Origin: Ideonella margarita
GTDB taxonomy: Bacteria; Pseudomonadota; Gammaproteobacteria; Burkholderiales; Burkholderiaceae_C
Length of the DNA stretch: 64,000 nucleotides
NCBI RefSeq assembly: GCF_038066635.1
Contig: NZ_JBBUTI010000001.1
Span: 372,001 to 436,000, forward strand
Direction of reading: 5' to 3'
The translations under genes and the position numbers were made by a program. Each line of letters opens with the position of its first letter. Within the stretch, counting starts at the first letter, position 1. Shown here piece by piece: positions 9,149-17,540 of this stretch. The notes beneath the pieces were generated by a model. The model had not been told where the DNA came from. It did not search any database and saw only the letters and a program-made list of their open reading frames with translations.

Positions 9149-10333
9149 TCAGAGGTCAAGCGAAAGATCGGTGCAGGCGTGGCTCACGCACAGGCGCAGC
9201 GGCACGCCGGGCTCGGCGTCGCGCTCGCCGGTGTCACTGGCCAGCGTGGTGCCGGACACCCGCGTGCAGATGCAGGTGCGGCAGATGCCCATGCGGCAAC
9301 CGGAAGGCGGCGTGATGCCCTGGGCTTCCAGGGCAAGCAGCAGCGCCTCACCGGGCGAGATGCTGAGCGTGCGGCCGCTGCGCAGCAGCTGCACCTGCAC
9401 GGGCGGTGCGTCGGCGGCCGGGGCATCGGCCAGCACGTGCGGCGTGAATGCTTCGGCGTGGAAGGTGCGAGCCAGCGGCTGCAGCAGGGTGCGGGCGGTG
9501 GCCACGAAGCCGGCCGGGCCGCAGGCCAATACGGTGGTTGTCGACCAGTCCGCCGGGGCGTGGCCGGGTTCGGTGGACTGTTCGGGCAACAGCTTGGGCA
9601 AAAGCTCCGCACTGAGCCGCCCATGTGGCGCTGGCTGGCAGGCTTGAACATCCGCGCGCACCGGGCCGGTCAGCACCACCTGCACACGCAGGCGAGGGTG
9701 CTGCGTGGCCAGGGCGCGCAGGTCGTCCACGCGCATCAGCTGCTCGGTGCTGCGGGCCCACACGATCACATCGAGCGCCACGGGCATGTCTTGCGCGGCC
9801 AGGGCGCGCGCAAGACCGACGAAGGGCGTGATACCGCTGCCGGCGGCCAGAAACACCAGCCGGTCACCGGGCGCCCAGGCCGTGGGGGCGGGCAGCACCA
9901 TGTCGCCAAACGCGGGTGACACGCGCAGCACGTCGCCAACGCGGGCGGGCTCGCACAGGTGGGTGGACATCGGGCCGCCCTGCACCGGCTGCACCGTGAT
10001 CTCCAGCCGACGGTCTGCGCGCGGCAGGCCGGTCAGGCTGTAGCTGCGGGTGATGAGGCGACCGTTGATTTCCGCGCCGACGTTCACGTGCTGTCCGGGC
10101 AGGAAGGTGCCCACATGCCGGTTGGCTTGCAGCGTCAGGGTGACGGCGCCACCGCCGGCGGGCCGACGATCCACCACGCGGGCCACCGGTTCAGCCCAGC
10201 GCCAGAGCGGGTTGATCAATCCGACCCAATAGTCGAACACGGCCGGGTCCACCACGGCATTCGCCAGGCGGTGGAACAGCGGGGCCGGCGAGGCGGCGGC
10301 CTCCATCGGCAATCGGGACAGGGACGAAGACAA
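9149..10333 (-). CDS. Ferredoxin reductase fused to 2Fe-2S ferredoxin, desaturase electron donor
   Basis: A 394-residue protein: about 45 N-terminal residues, an FAD domain (RSYSLTG about residue 95), an NAD(P)H domain (LAAGSGITPF, LACGPAGFV), and a C-terminal plant-type 2Fe-2S domain with CRMGICRTC and a fourth cysteine in RLCVSHAC. It should pass electrons from NADPH to the desaturase encoded 13 bases downstream. The start is 89 bases from the divergent regulator, and the shared operator lies in that gap. It corresponds in role to P. aeruginosa DesC. Confidence 0.9.
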   Translation of the reverse strand: MSSSLSRLPMEAAASPAPLFHRLANAVVDPAVFDYWVGLINPLWRWAEPVARVVDRRPAGGGAVTLTLQANRHVGTFLPGQHVNVGAEINGRLITRSYSLTGLPRADRRLEITVQPVQGGPMSTHLCEPARVGDVLRVSPAFGDMVLPAPTAWAPGDRLVFLAAGSGITPFVGLARALAAQDMPVALDVIVWARSTEQLMRVDDLRALATQHPRLRVQVVLTGPVRADVQACQPAPHGRLSAELLPKLLPEQSTEPGHAPADWSTTTVLACGPAGFVATARTLLQPLARTFHAEAFTPHVLADAPAADAPPVQVQLLRSGRTLSISPGEALLLALEAQGITPPSGCRMGICRTCICTRVSGTTLASDTGERDAEPGVPLRLCVSHACTDLSLDL

Positions 10334-10363
10334 ACGGGCACTCCGGCAAACAGCTTCGGTCGG

Positions 10364-10391
10364 ATTTTACGTGTGTCAATACAAATGTCTA
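10364..10391 (-). promoter_or_regulatory. Candidate promoter of the reductase-desaturase operon
   Basis: Reading the minus strand, TAGACA (10391-10386) and TAAAAT (10369-10364) are separated by 16 bases and match sigma-70 -35 and -10 elements at five of six positions each. The -35 element lies inside the 24-bp operator palindrome, so a bound repressor would block it. This is a reading of the sequence without experimental support. Confidence 0.45.
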
Positions 10392-10402
10392 GACACTTGT
10401 AT
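10379..10402. promoter_or_regulatory. Palindromic operator between desaturase operon and TetR regulator
   Basis: A 24-bp inverted repeat with arms ATACAAATGTCT and AGACACTTGTAT; eleven of twelve paired positions match. It lies midway between the divergent reductase and regulator starts in an AT-rich patch within otherwise GC-rich DNA. TetR-family FabR/DesT proteins bind such palindromes and are usually encoded next to the desaturase they repress, so this is the most likely binding site of the adjacent regulator. Confidence 0.75.
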
Positions 10403-10422
10403 ATTAATTAGAGGAAGCTATC

Positions 10423-11148
10423 ATGGCTTTCCTGATGCAGATCATGACCACGGCCCTGCCCATACCCTCTTCCGTTGAGACGCTCGCCGAGACGCCCGCG
10501 TCGGCGTCGCTGCCGACCACTGTCTCCGGGCCGGGTCGCAAGGCGCACATCTCGCGCGAGGACATCATCCGGGCGGCGCTGACGCTGCTTGGTCCGCACC
10601 GCAGCGTGTCGTCGCTCAGCCTGCGCGAGATCGCCCGCGAGGCCGGCATCGCCCCCAACAGCTTTTACCGGCAGTTTCGCGACGTTGACGAACTGGCAGT
10701 GGCCTTGATCGAACTGGCGGGTGAATCACTGCGCCGCATCATTGGCCAGGCGCGCCTGCGCGCGGTGTCGGGCCGCAGCGTGGTGCGTGGTTCGGTCGAG
10801 GCTTTCATGGACCAGCTGCAGTCGGACGACAAGTTCCTGCACATCCTGCTGCGCGAGGGCTCGGTGGGCTCTGACGCCTTCAAGCAGGCGGTCGACCGGC
10901 AGCTGAACTTCTTCGAGGAAGAACTGCAGGGCGACCTGATCCGCGTGGCCCAGATGCGCGGCACCGGCCTGCATGAGCCCGGGCTCACGGCCAAGGCCAT
11001 CACCCGGCTGGTGTTCGCGATGGGCACCTCGGCGATGGACATGCCGCGTGATCAGCTGCCGGCGCTGACCGAGCAGCTGGTGATCATGGTCCGCATGATC
11101 ATGACCGGCACCCAGGCGATGGCCGAGCACCCCGACCTGCCGCGTTGA
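10423..11148 (+). CDS. TetR-family FabR/DesT-like regulator of unsaturated fatty-acid synthesis
   Basis: A 241-residue regulator. Residues about 45-90 hold the helix-turn-helix, with SLSLREIAREAGIAPNSFYR followed by QFRDVDELAVALIELAGESLRR, which closely resembles the FabR and DesT repressors. The rest is the helical ligand-binding domain. A GAGGA ribosome binding site at 10411-10415 supports the ATG at 10423; the N-terminal 40 residues are poorly ordered. Divergent placement from the desaturase operon with a palindrome between them predicts repression of desaturation in response to the acyl-CoA pool. Confidence 0.88.
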   Translation: MAFLMQIMTTALPIPSSVETLAETPASASLPTTVSGPGRKAHISREDIIRAALTLLGPHRSVSSLSLREIAREAGIAPNSFYRQFRDVDELAVALIELAGESLRRIIGQARLRAVSGRSVVRGSVEAFMDQLQSDDKFLHILLREGSVGSDAFKQAVDRQLNFFEEELQGDLIRVAQMRGTGLHEPGLTAKAITRLVFAMGTSAMDMPRDQLPALTEQLVIMVRMIMTGTQAMAEHPDLPR

Positions 11149-11227
11149 ACTTTGCAAACCGGGGCCTCGCGGCTCGGCCGGGTTTTGCGCACAATGGCTG
11201 GCAACGCCGCACAACCAGGAGCCAGCC

Positions 11228-11707
11228 ATGAAGGGTGACGCCCAAGTCATCGCGTTTCTCAACGCCCAGTTGAAGAACGAACTCACCGCCATCAACCAGT
11301 ATTTCCTGCATGCCCGCATGCTGAAGAACTGGGGTCTGATGCGCCTTGCCAAGCACGAGTACGAAGAGTCGATCGAGGAAATGAAGCACGCCGACAAGCT
11401 GATCGAGCGCGTGCTGATGCTCGATGGCCTGCCGAACCTGCAAGACCTCGGCAAGCTCTACATCGGCGAGAACGCGGTGGAAGTGCTGCACTGCGATCTG
11501 AAGATCGAGACCGCCTCGCACCCCTTGCTGAAGGAGGCGATTGCCCACTGCGAAAGCGTGCGCGATTACGTCTCGCGCGATGTGCTGCTGGAGATCCTCG
11601 ACGACACCGAAGAGCACATCGACCACCTCGAAACCGAGATCGGCCTGGTGGCGCAGCTGGGTGAGCAGAACTGGCTGCAGACCCAGGTGGGTGACGCCAG
11701 CAGCTGA
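11228..11707 (+). CDS. bfr: Bacterioferritin
   Basis: Bfr, 159 residues, a heme-containing iron-storage cage subunit. The ferroxidase ligands Glu18, Glu51 and His54 and the heme ligand Met52 (EEMKHAD) are present, as are NELTAINQYFLHARM and the late DTEEHIDHLETE motif. An AGGAG site lies 7 bases before the ATG. A terminator follows the gene, so it is transcribed separately from bfd. Confidence 0.97.
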   Translation: MKGDAQVIAFLNAQLKNELTAINQYFLHARMLKNWGLMRLAKHEYEESIEEMKHADKLIERVLMLDGLPNLQDLGKLYIGENAVEVLHCDLKIETASHPLLKEAIAHCESVRDYVSRDVLLEILDDTEEHIDHLETEIGLVAQLGEQNWLQTQVGDASS

Positions 11708-11734
11708 AGAACGCCAGTTAGCGGACGGATGCCA

Positions 11735-11768
11735 AAACCCTGATTGAGTCTCAGGGTTTCTGTTTCTT
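11735..11768 (+). terminator. Intrinsic terminator after bfr
   Basis: Perfect nine-base arms AAACCCTGA and TCAGGGTTT around a seven-base loop (11744-11750), followed by a T-rich stretch (CTGTTTCTT). It starts 28 bases after the bfr stop. Confidence 0.8.
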
Positions 11769-11769
11769 A

Positions 11770-11788
11770 TTGAGAAGCAGTCGCATTT
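11770..11788. promoter_or_regulatory. Candidate Fur box upstream of bfd
   Basis: The minus strand reads AAATGCGACTGCTTCTCAA, which resembles proteobacterial Fur sites of the form AAATGCGAATCATTCTCA with three central mismatches. It lies about 50-70 bases before bfd, a gene that is iron-repressed in many proteobacteria. Moderate support only. Confidence 0.45.
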
Positions 11789-11840
11789 GCATTAAGCTTC
11801 AGTCATGGTGCCCTTTGTGCTGGCACCGGGCTGAACTTCC

Positions 11841-12053
11841 ATGATCGTCTGTCTGTGCAACCGGGTCAGTGACCGTGACATCCGCAAGGCCGTGCAGGTC
11901 CACGCCATCCGTGACTTCGAAGTCCTGAAGGACCAGACCCGCGTGGCTTCCTGCTGCGGCTGCTGCCACGACTGCGCCCGCGAAGTGTTTGATGAGGCCT
12001 GCGCGCAGGCGGCCGCTGCCAGCGCCGCCGACAACGCCTCTGCCGCTGCCTGA
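11841..12053 (+). CDS. bfd: Bacterioferritin-associated ferredoxin
   Basis: A 70-residue (2Fe-2S) BFD-domain protein. The cysteine pattern CLC near the N-terminus and CCGCC-HDC at residues about 38-45 is that of Bfd, which reduces the bacterioferritin core so that stored iron is released. The alanine-rich tail is not conserved. There is no clear ribosome binding site. It follows bfr on the same strand but beyond a terminator and a possible Fur box, consistent with opposite iron regulation of the two genes. Confidence 0.9.
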   Translation: MIVCLCNRVSDRDIRKAVQVHAIRDFEVLKDQTRVASCCGCCHDCAREVFDEACAQAAAASAADNASAAA

Positions 12054-12135
12054 CTGACAGGCTGACGGGCTGACCCGCATCAACGAGCAGGGCGGGACTG
12101 CTTCAGCCCGCAGGCAAGCACCGCCTCCGGCGCGC

Positions 12136-14031
12136 TCAGTCGCCTGAAGGCCGCTCCGGCTGCCAGCCCTTGCTGCCCATCTTCGCTTTCTGCTCGGCGC
12201 GTTCCTGCGCAAACAGGTCTTCCAGCTGCTGCCGGCCGGCTTTGGCCATCGCCACGAGGCGCTGCTCGTCGCCGTAATGCGGCGCCAGTTTTTCCAGCAT
12301 TTCCACGTTGTGCTGCCGGAAGCGCAGCGCCAGGTTGCGCGCCTGGTGCGGCCTGAAGCCCAACTGCTCCAGCGTGCTGCGGCCGCTCATCAGGGCCGCA
12401 TCCAGCGTCTCGCGCTCGACCATCGTCACGCCCCGGCGCTGCAGCTCATACCAGTGCTGCGCATTGCGGGCGCGCACCACGAGTTGCAGGTTCGGGAAGT
12501 GCTCACGCGCCAGGTCCACCACCGCCAGGTTCTGCGCCATGTCGTCGATGGCCACCACCAGCACCTTGGCCTTTCCGGCGCCGGCCACCTTGAGCAGATC
12601 GAGCCGCGTCGCGTCGCCATAAAACACGCGCCAGCCAAAGCGCCGCAGGCTTTCCACCTGGCCGGCGTCGTGTTCCAGCACGGTGGCTTGAATGCCGTTG
12701 GCGTACAGCAGGCGGCCGACGATCTGACCGTAGCGCCCGAAGCCGGCGATGATCACCGGCGCTTCCTGCTGCTCGTTGATTTCCTCCAGCGCAGGCCCGC
12801 CGCCGTCACGAACCTGGCAATGCGCCGACCACCAGTCCGCCATCACCAGCAGCAGCGGCGTGAACAGCATCGACAGCGCCACCACGGCCACCAGCATCGA
12901 GGCGGTGGCCGCGTCCATCGCACCGGCCTGCGTGGCCGCCTGGCTCACCACGAAGGCGAACTCACCGCCCTGGGCCAGCAAGATGACAAACACCGGCCGC
13001 TCGGCCAGTGGAATGGGCATGGTGCGGGCCATCGCCCACAACACGCCGGCCTTGATCACCAGAAAGCCCACTACCAGCAGCGCCACCAGCCCCGGCCTGG
13101 CCAGCAACACGGCGAAGTCGATGCTCATGCCCACGGCGATGAAAAAGAGCCCGAGCAGCAGACCCTTGAAGGGCTCGATGTCGGTTTCCAGCTGCCGCCG
13201 GTATTCACTCTCGGCCAGTAGCACACCGGCAAGGAAAGCGCCCAGGGCCATTGACAGCCCAACAGCCTCCATCAGCGCGGCGGTGGCCACCACCAGCAGC
13301 AAAGAGGCTGCGGTGAAGATCTCCGGCGTGTCGCTGCGGGCAATCCAGCGCAGCGCCGGCCGCAACAGCAGGCGCCCACCCAGCACGATGGCCGCGATCA
13401 CCCCGATCGCCTTGGCCGCGCCCCACCAGCCGCCGCCGGAATGCACCGCGCCCGTGGCACTGTCGGTGGCCAGCAAGGGCAATAGCGCGAGGATGGGAAT
13501 GGCCGCCATGTCCTGCAGCAGCGCCACGCTCAGCACGCTCTGACCGGACGTGGTCGACATCAGGTTGCGCTCGGCCAGCACGCCCAGGCCAATGGCGGTG
13601 GACGACAGCGCCAATGCCAGTGATGCCGCCAGTGCCAGGTGCCAATCCACCCCGGCGGCGATCGCGGCGCCGGTCATCAGTGCGGTGGAGCCGAGCAGTT
13701 GGGCGCTGCCCCAGCCAAAAATCGGACGGCGCAGGGCCCACAGCCGTTTGGGCTCCAGCTCCAGGCCAACCAGGAACAGCATCAGCACCACACCGAATTC
13801 GGCGAAGTGCAGCATGGTTTGCGGGTCGGTCACCAGCTTCAGGCCCCAGGGGCCGATGGCAATGCCTGCAGCCAGGTAGCCGATGATGGCGCCGAGCCCG
13901 GCCAGCCGCGCCAGCGGCACCGCCAGCACCGCGGCGCCGAGATACACCAGGCTCATCGTCAGCCAGCCGCCCCCGGTGGAAGCGTGGGCCACGGCCTGAC
14001 TGGCTGCAGCCTGCGTTGCAATCGCGTCCAT
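12136..14031 (-). CDS. kefC: Glutathione-regulated potassium-efflux antiporter, KefB/KefC family
   Basis: A 631-residue CPA2 monovalent cation:proton antiporter. About twelve membrane segments fill residues 25-395, with the family core LVGLELEPKRLW and SSTAIGLGVLAERN. A cytoplasmic RCK/KTN domain follows, with the nucleotide motif VIIAGFGRYGQIVG (about residue 417). It should protect against electrophiles by acidifying the cytoplasm. Its ATG overlaps the stop of the upstream kefF-like gene in a TGATG arrangement, matching the usual pairing with an ancillary flavoprotein. KefB and KefC cannot be told apart with confidence here. Confidence 0.9.
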   Translation of the reverse strand: MDAIATQAAASQAVAHASTGGGWLTMSLVYLGAAVLAVPLARLAGLGAIIGYLAAGIAIGPWGLKLVTDPQTMLHFAEFGVVLMLFLVGLELEPKRLWALRRPIFGWGSAQLLGSTALMTGAAIAAGVDWHLALAASLALALSSTAIGLGVLAERNLMSTTSGQSVLSVALLQDMAAIPILALLPLLATDSATGAVHSGGGWWGAAKAIGVIAAIVLGGRLLLRPALRWIARSDTPEIFTAASLLLVVATAALMEAVGLSMALGAFLAGVLLAESEYRRQLETDIEPFKGLLLGLFFIAVGMSIDFAVLLARPGLVALLVVGFLVIKAGVLWAMARTMPIPLAERPVFVILLAQGGEFAFVVSQAATQAGAMDAATASMLVAVVALSMLFTPLLLVMADWWSAHCQVRDGGGPALEEINEQQEAPVIIAGFGRYGQIVGRLLYANGIQATVLEHDAGQVESLRRFGWRVFYGDATRLDLLKVAGAGKAKVLVVAIDDMAQNLAVVDLAREHFPNLQLVVRARNAQHWYELQRRGVTMVERETLDAALMSGRSTLEQLGFRPHQARNLALRFRQHNVEMLEKLAPHYGDEQRLVAMAKAGRQQLEDLFAQERAEQKAKMGSKGWQPERPSGD

Positions 14032-14642
14032 CAGTGGCTCTCCTCCGGCCGCTCATCGGCCGGCACGTGGCATCCCGGACAGGCCGGCAGCTCGCTGATC
14101 TCCGGCCAGGCCGGATAACTGGAGAGGCGCTCGACGAACACCTCGCGGTGGCCCGCCAGTTCCGAGTCGCTCACCTGGTGGGCCCCGTGCAGCACCAGGG
14201 GCGGCAAGAAGCGCATGCCGCACAGGGCAGCGGTCTGTTCATGCGGCGGCCAGAAGGCATCCACAAAATGGCGGTGGTGGCCGCCCGGGGTGTAGGCCTC
14301 GTCGGTGCCGCCGGTGCTCACCACCAGCCAGAGGTCTTTGCCCCGCAGGGCGTCGCCACCAGGCCCGTAGCCCCAGCCGAAGCTCACCACCTCGTCCAGC
14401 CAGAGCTTCAGCAGCGGCGGCTGGCTGTACCAGTGCATCGGGAACACCCAGACCACCAGTTTGGCCGCGGCCAGCGCCGCCTGCTCGGCGGCCACGTCGA
14501 TGTGGAAATCGGGGTAGCGGGCGTACAGGTCATGCACCTGCACACGACCGGGCGGCAGGGCAGCCGCGGCTTTCAGCAGGCTGCGGTTGACGCGGGAGCG
14601 CTCCAGATGTGGGTGGGCGCCGAGGACGAGAATCTCAGACAT
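14031..14642 (-). CDS. kefF: Kef ancillary flavodoxin-like quinone oxidoreductase
   Basis: A 203-residue protein of the KefF/KefG and NQO1 type. Evidence: ILVLGAHPHLERSRVNRSL for FMN phosphate binding, VFPMHWYSQPPLLKLWLDEV, and the GWGYGPGGDALRGKDL stretch. It is needed for full KefC activity and is translationally coupled to it. The ATG at 14642 gives the family N-terminus; the frame is open much further upstream but would invade the divergent parA gene. The C-terminal tail carries CPGC, which is not a normal part of the family. The hexamer TATGGT lies six bases before the ATG. Confidence 0.88.
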   Translation of the reverse strand: MSEILVLGAHPHLERSRVNRSLLKAAAALPPGRVQVHDLYARYPDFHIDVAAEQAALAAAKLVVWVFPMHWYSQPPLLKLWLDEVVSFGWGYGPGGDALRGKDLWLVVSTGGTDEAYTPGGHHRHFVDAFWPPHEQTAALCGMRFLPPLVLHGAHQVSDSELAGHREVFVERLSSYPAWPEISELPACPGCHVPADERPEESH

Positions 14643-14690
14643 CCGGCTACCATACCTTTGAAAACCCAGACTTGTAGTGAGGAGTGCCTG

Positions 14691-15311
14691 ATGCGCGTGA
14701 TCGTCGTTGCCAACCCGAAGGGCGGTGTGGGCAAAAGCACGCTGGCCACCAACGTGGCGGGCTGGCTGGCCCACCAGGGCCAACACGTGATGCTCGGTGA
14801 TCTGGACCGGCAGCATTCATCCCGGCAGTGGCTGGGTATCCGGCCGGCCACGGTGCCGGTCATCCAGGGTTGGGACTTGAGCGACGGCGACAAGCTCAAG
14901 CCGCCGAAGGGCGTGAGCCACGTCGTGATCGACACCCCGGCGGGCCTGCGCGGCAAGCGTCTGGCGGCGGTGCTGGCACTCGACCCCGTCGTGCTGGTGC
15001 CCTTGCAGGCCAGCCTGTTCGACATGCAGGCCACCCACGCCTTCATCGATGAGCTGGCGCAGGCCGGCCAGGGCCACTTGAAGCGCACAGGCCTGGTGGG
15101 CATGCGGGTGAAAGACCACACCATCGCGGCCGACCGCCTGACCGAGTTCGTCAGCGGCCTGCCTGTCCCCTTGGTGACGCAGCTGCGCGACACCCAGAAC
15201 TATATTCATCTGGCGGCCCACGGTTTGACGCTGTGGGACGTCGCGCCCGGCCGTGTCGAGCGCGACCGCGCCCAGTGGGCGCCCCTGACCCGATGGATAT
15301 GTGACGCATGA
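14691..15311 (+). CDS. Orphan ParA-family ATPase
   Basis: A 206-residue P-loop ATPase with a deviant Walker A, NPKGGVGKST (residues 8-17), a switch-I-like GDLDRQHSSRQWL, and VVIDTPAG as Walker B. It has the compact form of the ParA/MinD class that positions cargo on the nucleoid or membrane. No parB or centromere-like repeats adjoin it. The large upstream open frame is ignored because the ATG at 14691 follows a TGAGGAG ribosome binding site. Its stop overlaps the next gene (ATGA), which links it to a MaoC hydratase. The cargo is unknown. Confidence 0.85.
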   Translation: MRVIVVANPKGGVGKSTLATNVAGWLAHQGQHVMLGDLDRQHSSRQWLGIRPATVPVIQGWDLSDGDKLKPPKGVSHVVIDTPAGLRGKRLAAVLALDPVVLVPLQASLFDMQATHAFIDELAQAGQGHLKRTGLVGMRVKDHTIAADRLTEFVSGLPVPLVTQLRDTQNYIHLAAHGLTLWDVAPGRVERDRAQWAPLTRWICDA

Positions 15312-15763
15312 CGACCCGATACGCCCATCTGTCTGACCTGCAAGCGCTGGTGGGGCAATCCCTCGGCGCCAGCGACTGGATCGTGATCGACCAGGACCGC
15401 ATCCAGCGCTTTGCCGACGCCACCGGTGATCACCAGTGGATCCACCTTGATGAGGCGCGGGCCGCGGCAGGGCCTTTTGGCAGCACGGTGGCGCACGGCT
15501 TCCTCACCTTGTCACTGTTGCCGTGGATGTTTGGCAGCGGGTTCGACATCGACGACAGCCACATGGGTGTCAACTACGGGCTGAACAAGGTGCGCTTCCC
15601 TGCGCCGGTGCCGGTGAACAGCCGTTTGCGCGGGCACTTCCGTCTGCTGTCGTTTGAGCCGGTGTCCGGTGGTGCACAGCTCACGATTGAAGTCACCATC
15701 GAGCGTGAAGGCAGTGACAAGCCGGTGTGCGTCGCTGAATCGGTGTCGCGTCGCTACGTGTAA
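15308..15763 (+). CDS. MaoC-family enoyl-CoA hydratase
   Basis: A 151-residue hotdog-fold protein. The catalytic hydratase-2 motif is visible: FADATGDHQWIHLD with the Asp/His pair, followed by AHGFLTLSLLP. Such enzymes hydrate trans-2-enoyl-CoA to (R)-3-hydroxyacyl-CoA, in polyhydroxyalkanoate supply or fatty-acid metabolism. The start overlaps the stop of the ParA gene by four bases, so the two are co-translated, which is an unusual pairing. The physiological substrate is not evident. Confidence 0.85.
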   Translation: MTTRYAHLSDLQALVGQSLGASDWIVIDQDRIQRFADATGDHQWIHLDEARAAAGPFGSTVAHGFLTLSLLPWMFGSGFDIDDSHMGVNYGLNKVRFPAPVPVNSRLRGHFRLLSFEPVSGGAQLTIEVTIEREGSDKPVCVAESVSRRYV

Positions 15764-15862
15764 GCCTGTCAATTTTGTGAAGGCCCGTGCAGGTAACATC
15801 GCCGCCCACGTCCATAACAAGGGTCGACGCGCTGTTTCAACCGTGATCGACCACAGGGAATC

Positions 15863-16600
15863 ATGAAAGTTTTGCTGGTAGACGACCATCCGCTGATCCT
15901 TTCCGCGCTCAAGGCGATGATGGAAAGCATCCGCCCGGGTGTGGCCGTGACGGCACTGGGCACCGCCAAGGAAGCGCGCGATGCGCTGCAGCGCGACGCC
16001 AGTTTTGACCTTGTGCTGCTGGACCTGCAGCTTGGCGAGGCCAACGGCTTTGATCTGCTGGCCGAGCTGCGCAGCGCCTGGCCGGCCTTGCCGGTGGTGG
16101 TGGTGTCGGCCTCTGATCGCTCCAGTGACGTGATCCGCTCGATCGACCTCGGCGCGATGGGCTTCCTGCCCAAGCGCATGTCGACCCAGGAGTTGGCCGA
16201 GGCGCTGCGCCTGGTGATGGCCGGCGGCATCTTCGTGCCCACGATGACGGCCGGCGATGACCCGCAGGTCGAGGAAGACGCCCGCGTGGCTTCCCCGGCG
16301 CCGCTGCCCTACGAAGACCCGTACCAGACCATGCCCTCGTTCGAGGAACTGGGCCTGACCCCGCGCCAGCACGACGTGCTGACCTTGCTGCTGCAAGGCA
16401 AGCCGAACAAGGACATCGCGCGCCGCATGGGCCTGTCGGTGGAAACAGTGAAGGACCACGTGCAGGCTGTGTTGCGGGGTTTGAATGTGAACTCGCGCAC
16501 GCAGGCGGTGCTGGCGGTCGGGCAACTGACCCAGCAGCGCCGCCGGGCCGCGGCCACCGCCGCAGGCGCCGCGATGACGCCGCGTCCGCCCACGTATTGA
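15863..16600 (+). CDS. NarL/LuxR-type response regulator
   Basis: A 245-residue two-domain regulator. The receiver domain (1-125) has the acidic pair DD at 7-8, phospho-acceptor Asp54 in LVLLDLQLG, and the lysine in FLPKRM. A linker leads to a LuxR helix-turn-helix (about 165-230): LTPRQHDVLTLLLQGKPNKDIARRMGLSVETVKDHV in two adjoining parts. The alanine-rich tail is variable. No histidine kinase gene is adjacent, so the partner and targets are unknown. TAACAT at 15793-15798 may be its -10 element. Confidence 0.88.
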   Translation: MKVLLVDDHPLILSALKAMMESIRPGVAVTALGTAKEARDALQRDASFDLVLLDLQLGEANGFDLLAELRSAWPALPVVVVSASDRSSDVIRSIDLGAMGFLPKRMSTQELAEALRLVMAGGIFVPTMTAGDDPQVEEDARVASPAPLPYEDPYQTMPSFEELGLTPRQHDVLTLLLQGKPNKDIARRMGLSVETVKDHVQAVLRGLNVNSRTQAVLAVGQLTQQRRRAAATAAGAAMTPRPPTY

Positions 16601-16647
16601 GCATCCGTCGGGCTGTGCTGCCGGTCAGGCAGGGCGGCCCGCAGCGT

Positions 16648-17532
16648 TCAGCTGGGCTGGTAAGCCAGGCGAACGTAGATCGGCGCGAAGGCCTCCGCCT
16701 GGGTCAATTCCAGCAGGCGTTCGCGGGCCAGCTCCAGCATCGCGATGAAGGTCACCACCATCACCGAGTGGCCGCGCGTCACGTCGAACATGTCGCGGAA
16801 CTCGACGAAGCGCTCGCCCTGCAGGCGCCGCAGCACCATGCCCATGTACTCGCGCACCGAGAGCTGTTCCCGCGTGATGCGGTGATGCTGGTGCAGCTTG
16901 GCGCGCCGCATGATGTCGGCCCAGGCGTCGCGGATGTCGGCCACTTCCACGTCCGGGAAGCGCGGGGCGATCGCCTGCTCGATGGTGACCTGCGCGCGCA
17001 GGTAATCGCGGCCCAGCACCGGCATCTGGTCGATGCGGGCGGCGGCCAGCTTCATCTGCTCGTACTCCAGCAGGCGCCGCACCAGCTCAGCCCGCGGGTC
17101 TTCCGCTTCCTGGCCTTCGTCGGTCTTCTTCGGCGGCAGCAGCATCCGCGACTTGATCTCGATGAGCATCGCCGCCATCAGCAGATAGTCGGCCGCCAGT
17201 TCGAGGTTGTGCTTGCGGATCTGGTCGACGTAGCGCAGGTACTGCCGCGTGACATCCGCCATCGGGATGTCGAGGATGTTGAAGTTCTGCTTGCGGATCA
17301 GGTAGAGCAGCAAGTCGAGCGGGCCCTGGAACGCTTCCAGGAACACCTCCAGCGCATCGGGCGGGATGTAGAGGTCGTTCGGCATGGCGAACAACGGCTC
17401 GCCATACAGCCGCGCCATCACGACGCCATCAATGGCCTGGGGGCTGACGGCGTCGGCGCCGGTCGGGGCTGGCGGCAACTCCACCGCGAGGGCTTCTGCC
17501 GGGCCGGGCTCGGCCGGCAGGTGGTCGCTCAC
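16648..17532 (-). CDS. scpA: Segregation and condensation protein A
   Basis: ScpA, 294 residues from the GTG at 17532, the kleisin subunit of the SMC-ScpAB condensin complex. The N-terminal SMC-binding region has FQGPLDLLLYLIRKQNFNI in the conserved order, followed by YLLMAAMLIEIKSRMLLP. The C-terminal winged helix starts near VTFIAMLELARERLLEL. The GTG start lies eight bases after the DUF3460 stop and gives a better arrangement than longer starts that overlap that gene. scpB and smc are not in the window. Confidence 0.9.
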   Translation of the reverse strand: MSDHLPAEPGPAEALAVELPPAPTGADAVSPQAIDGVVMARLYGEPLFAMPNDLYIPPDALEVFLEAFQGPLDLLLYLIRKQNFNILDIPMADVTRQYLRYVDQIRKHNLELAADYLLMAAMLIEIKSRMLLPPKKTDEGQEAEDPRAELVRRLLEYEQMKLAAARIDQMPVLGRDYLRAQVTIEQAIAPRFPDVEVADIRDAWADIMRRAKLHQHHRITREQLSVREYMGMVLRRLQGERFVEFRDMFDVTRGHSVMVVTFIAMLELARERLLELTQAEAFAPIYVRLAYQPS

Positions 17533-17540
17533 GCGGGGCC

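Noticed and set aside
14016..14690. Long N-terminal extension of the ParA gene
   Set aside because: It would cover kefF on the other strand; the ATG at 14691 has a good ribosome binding site and the conserved N-terminus.
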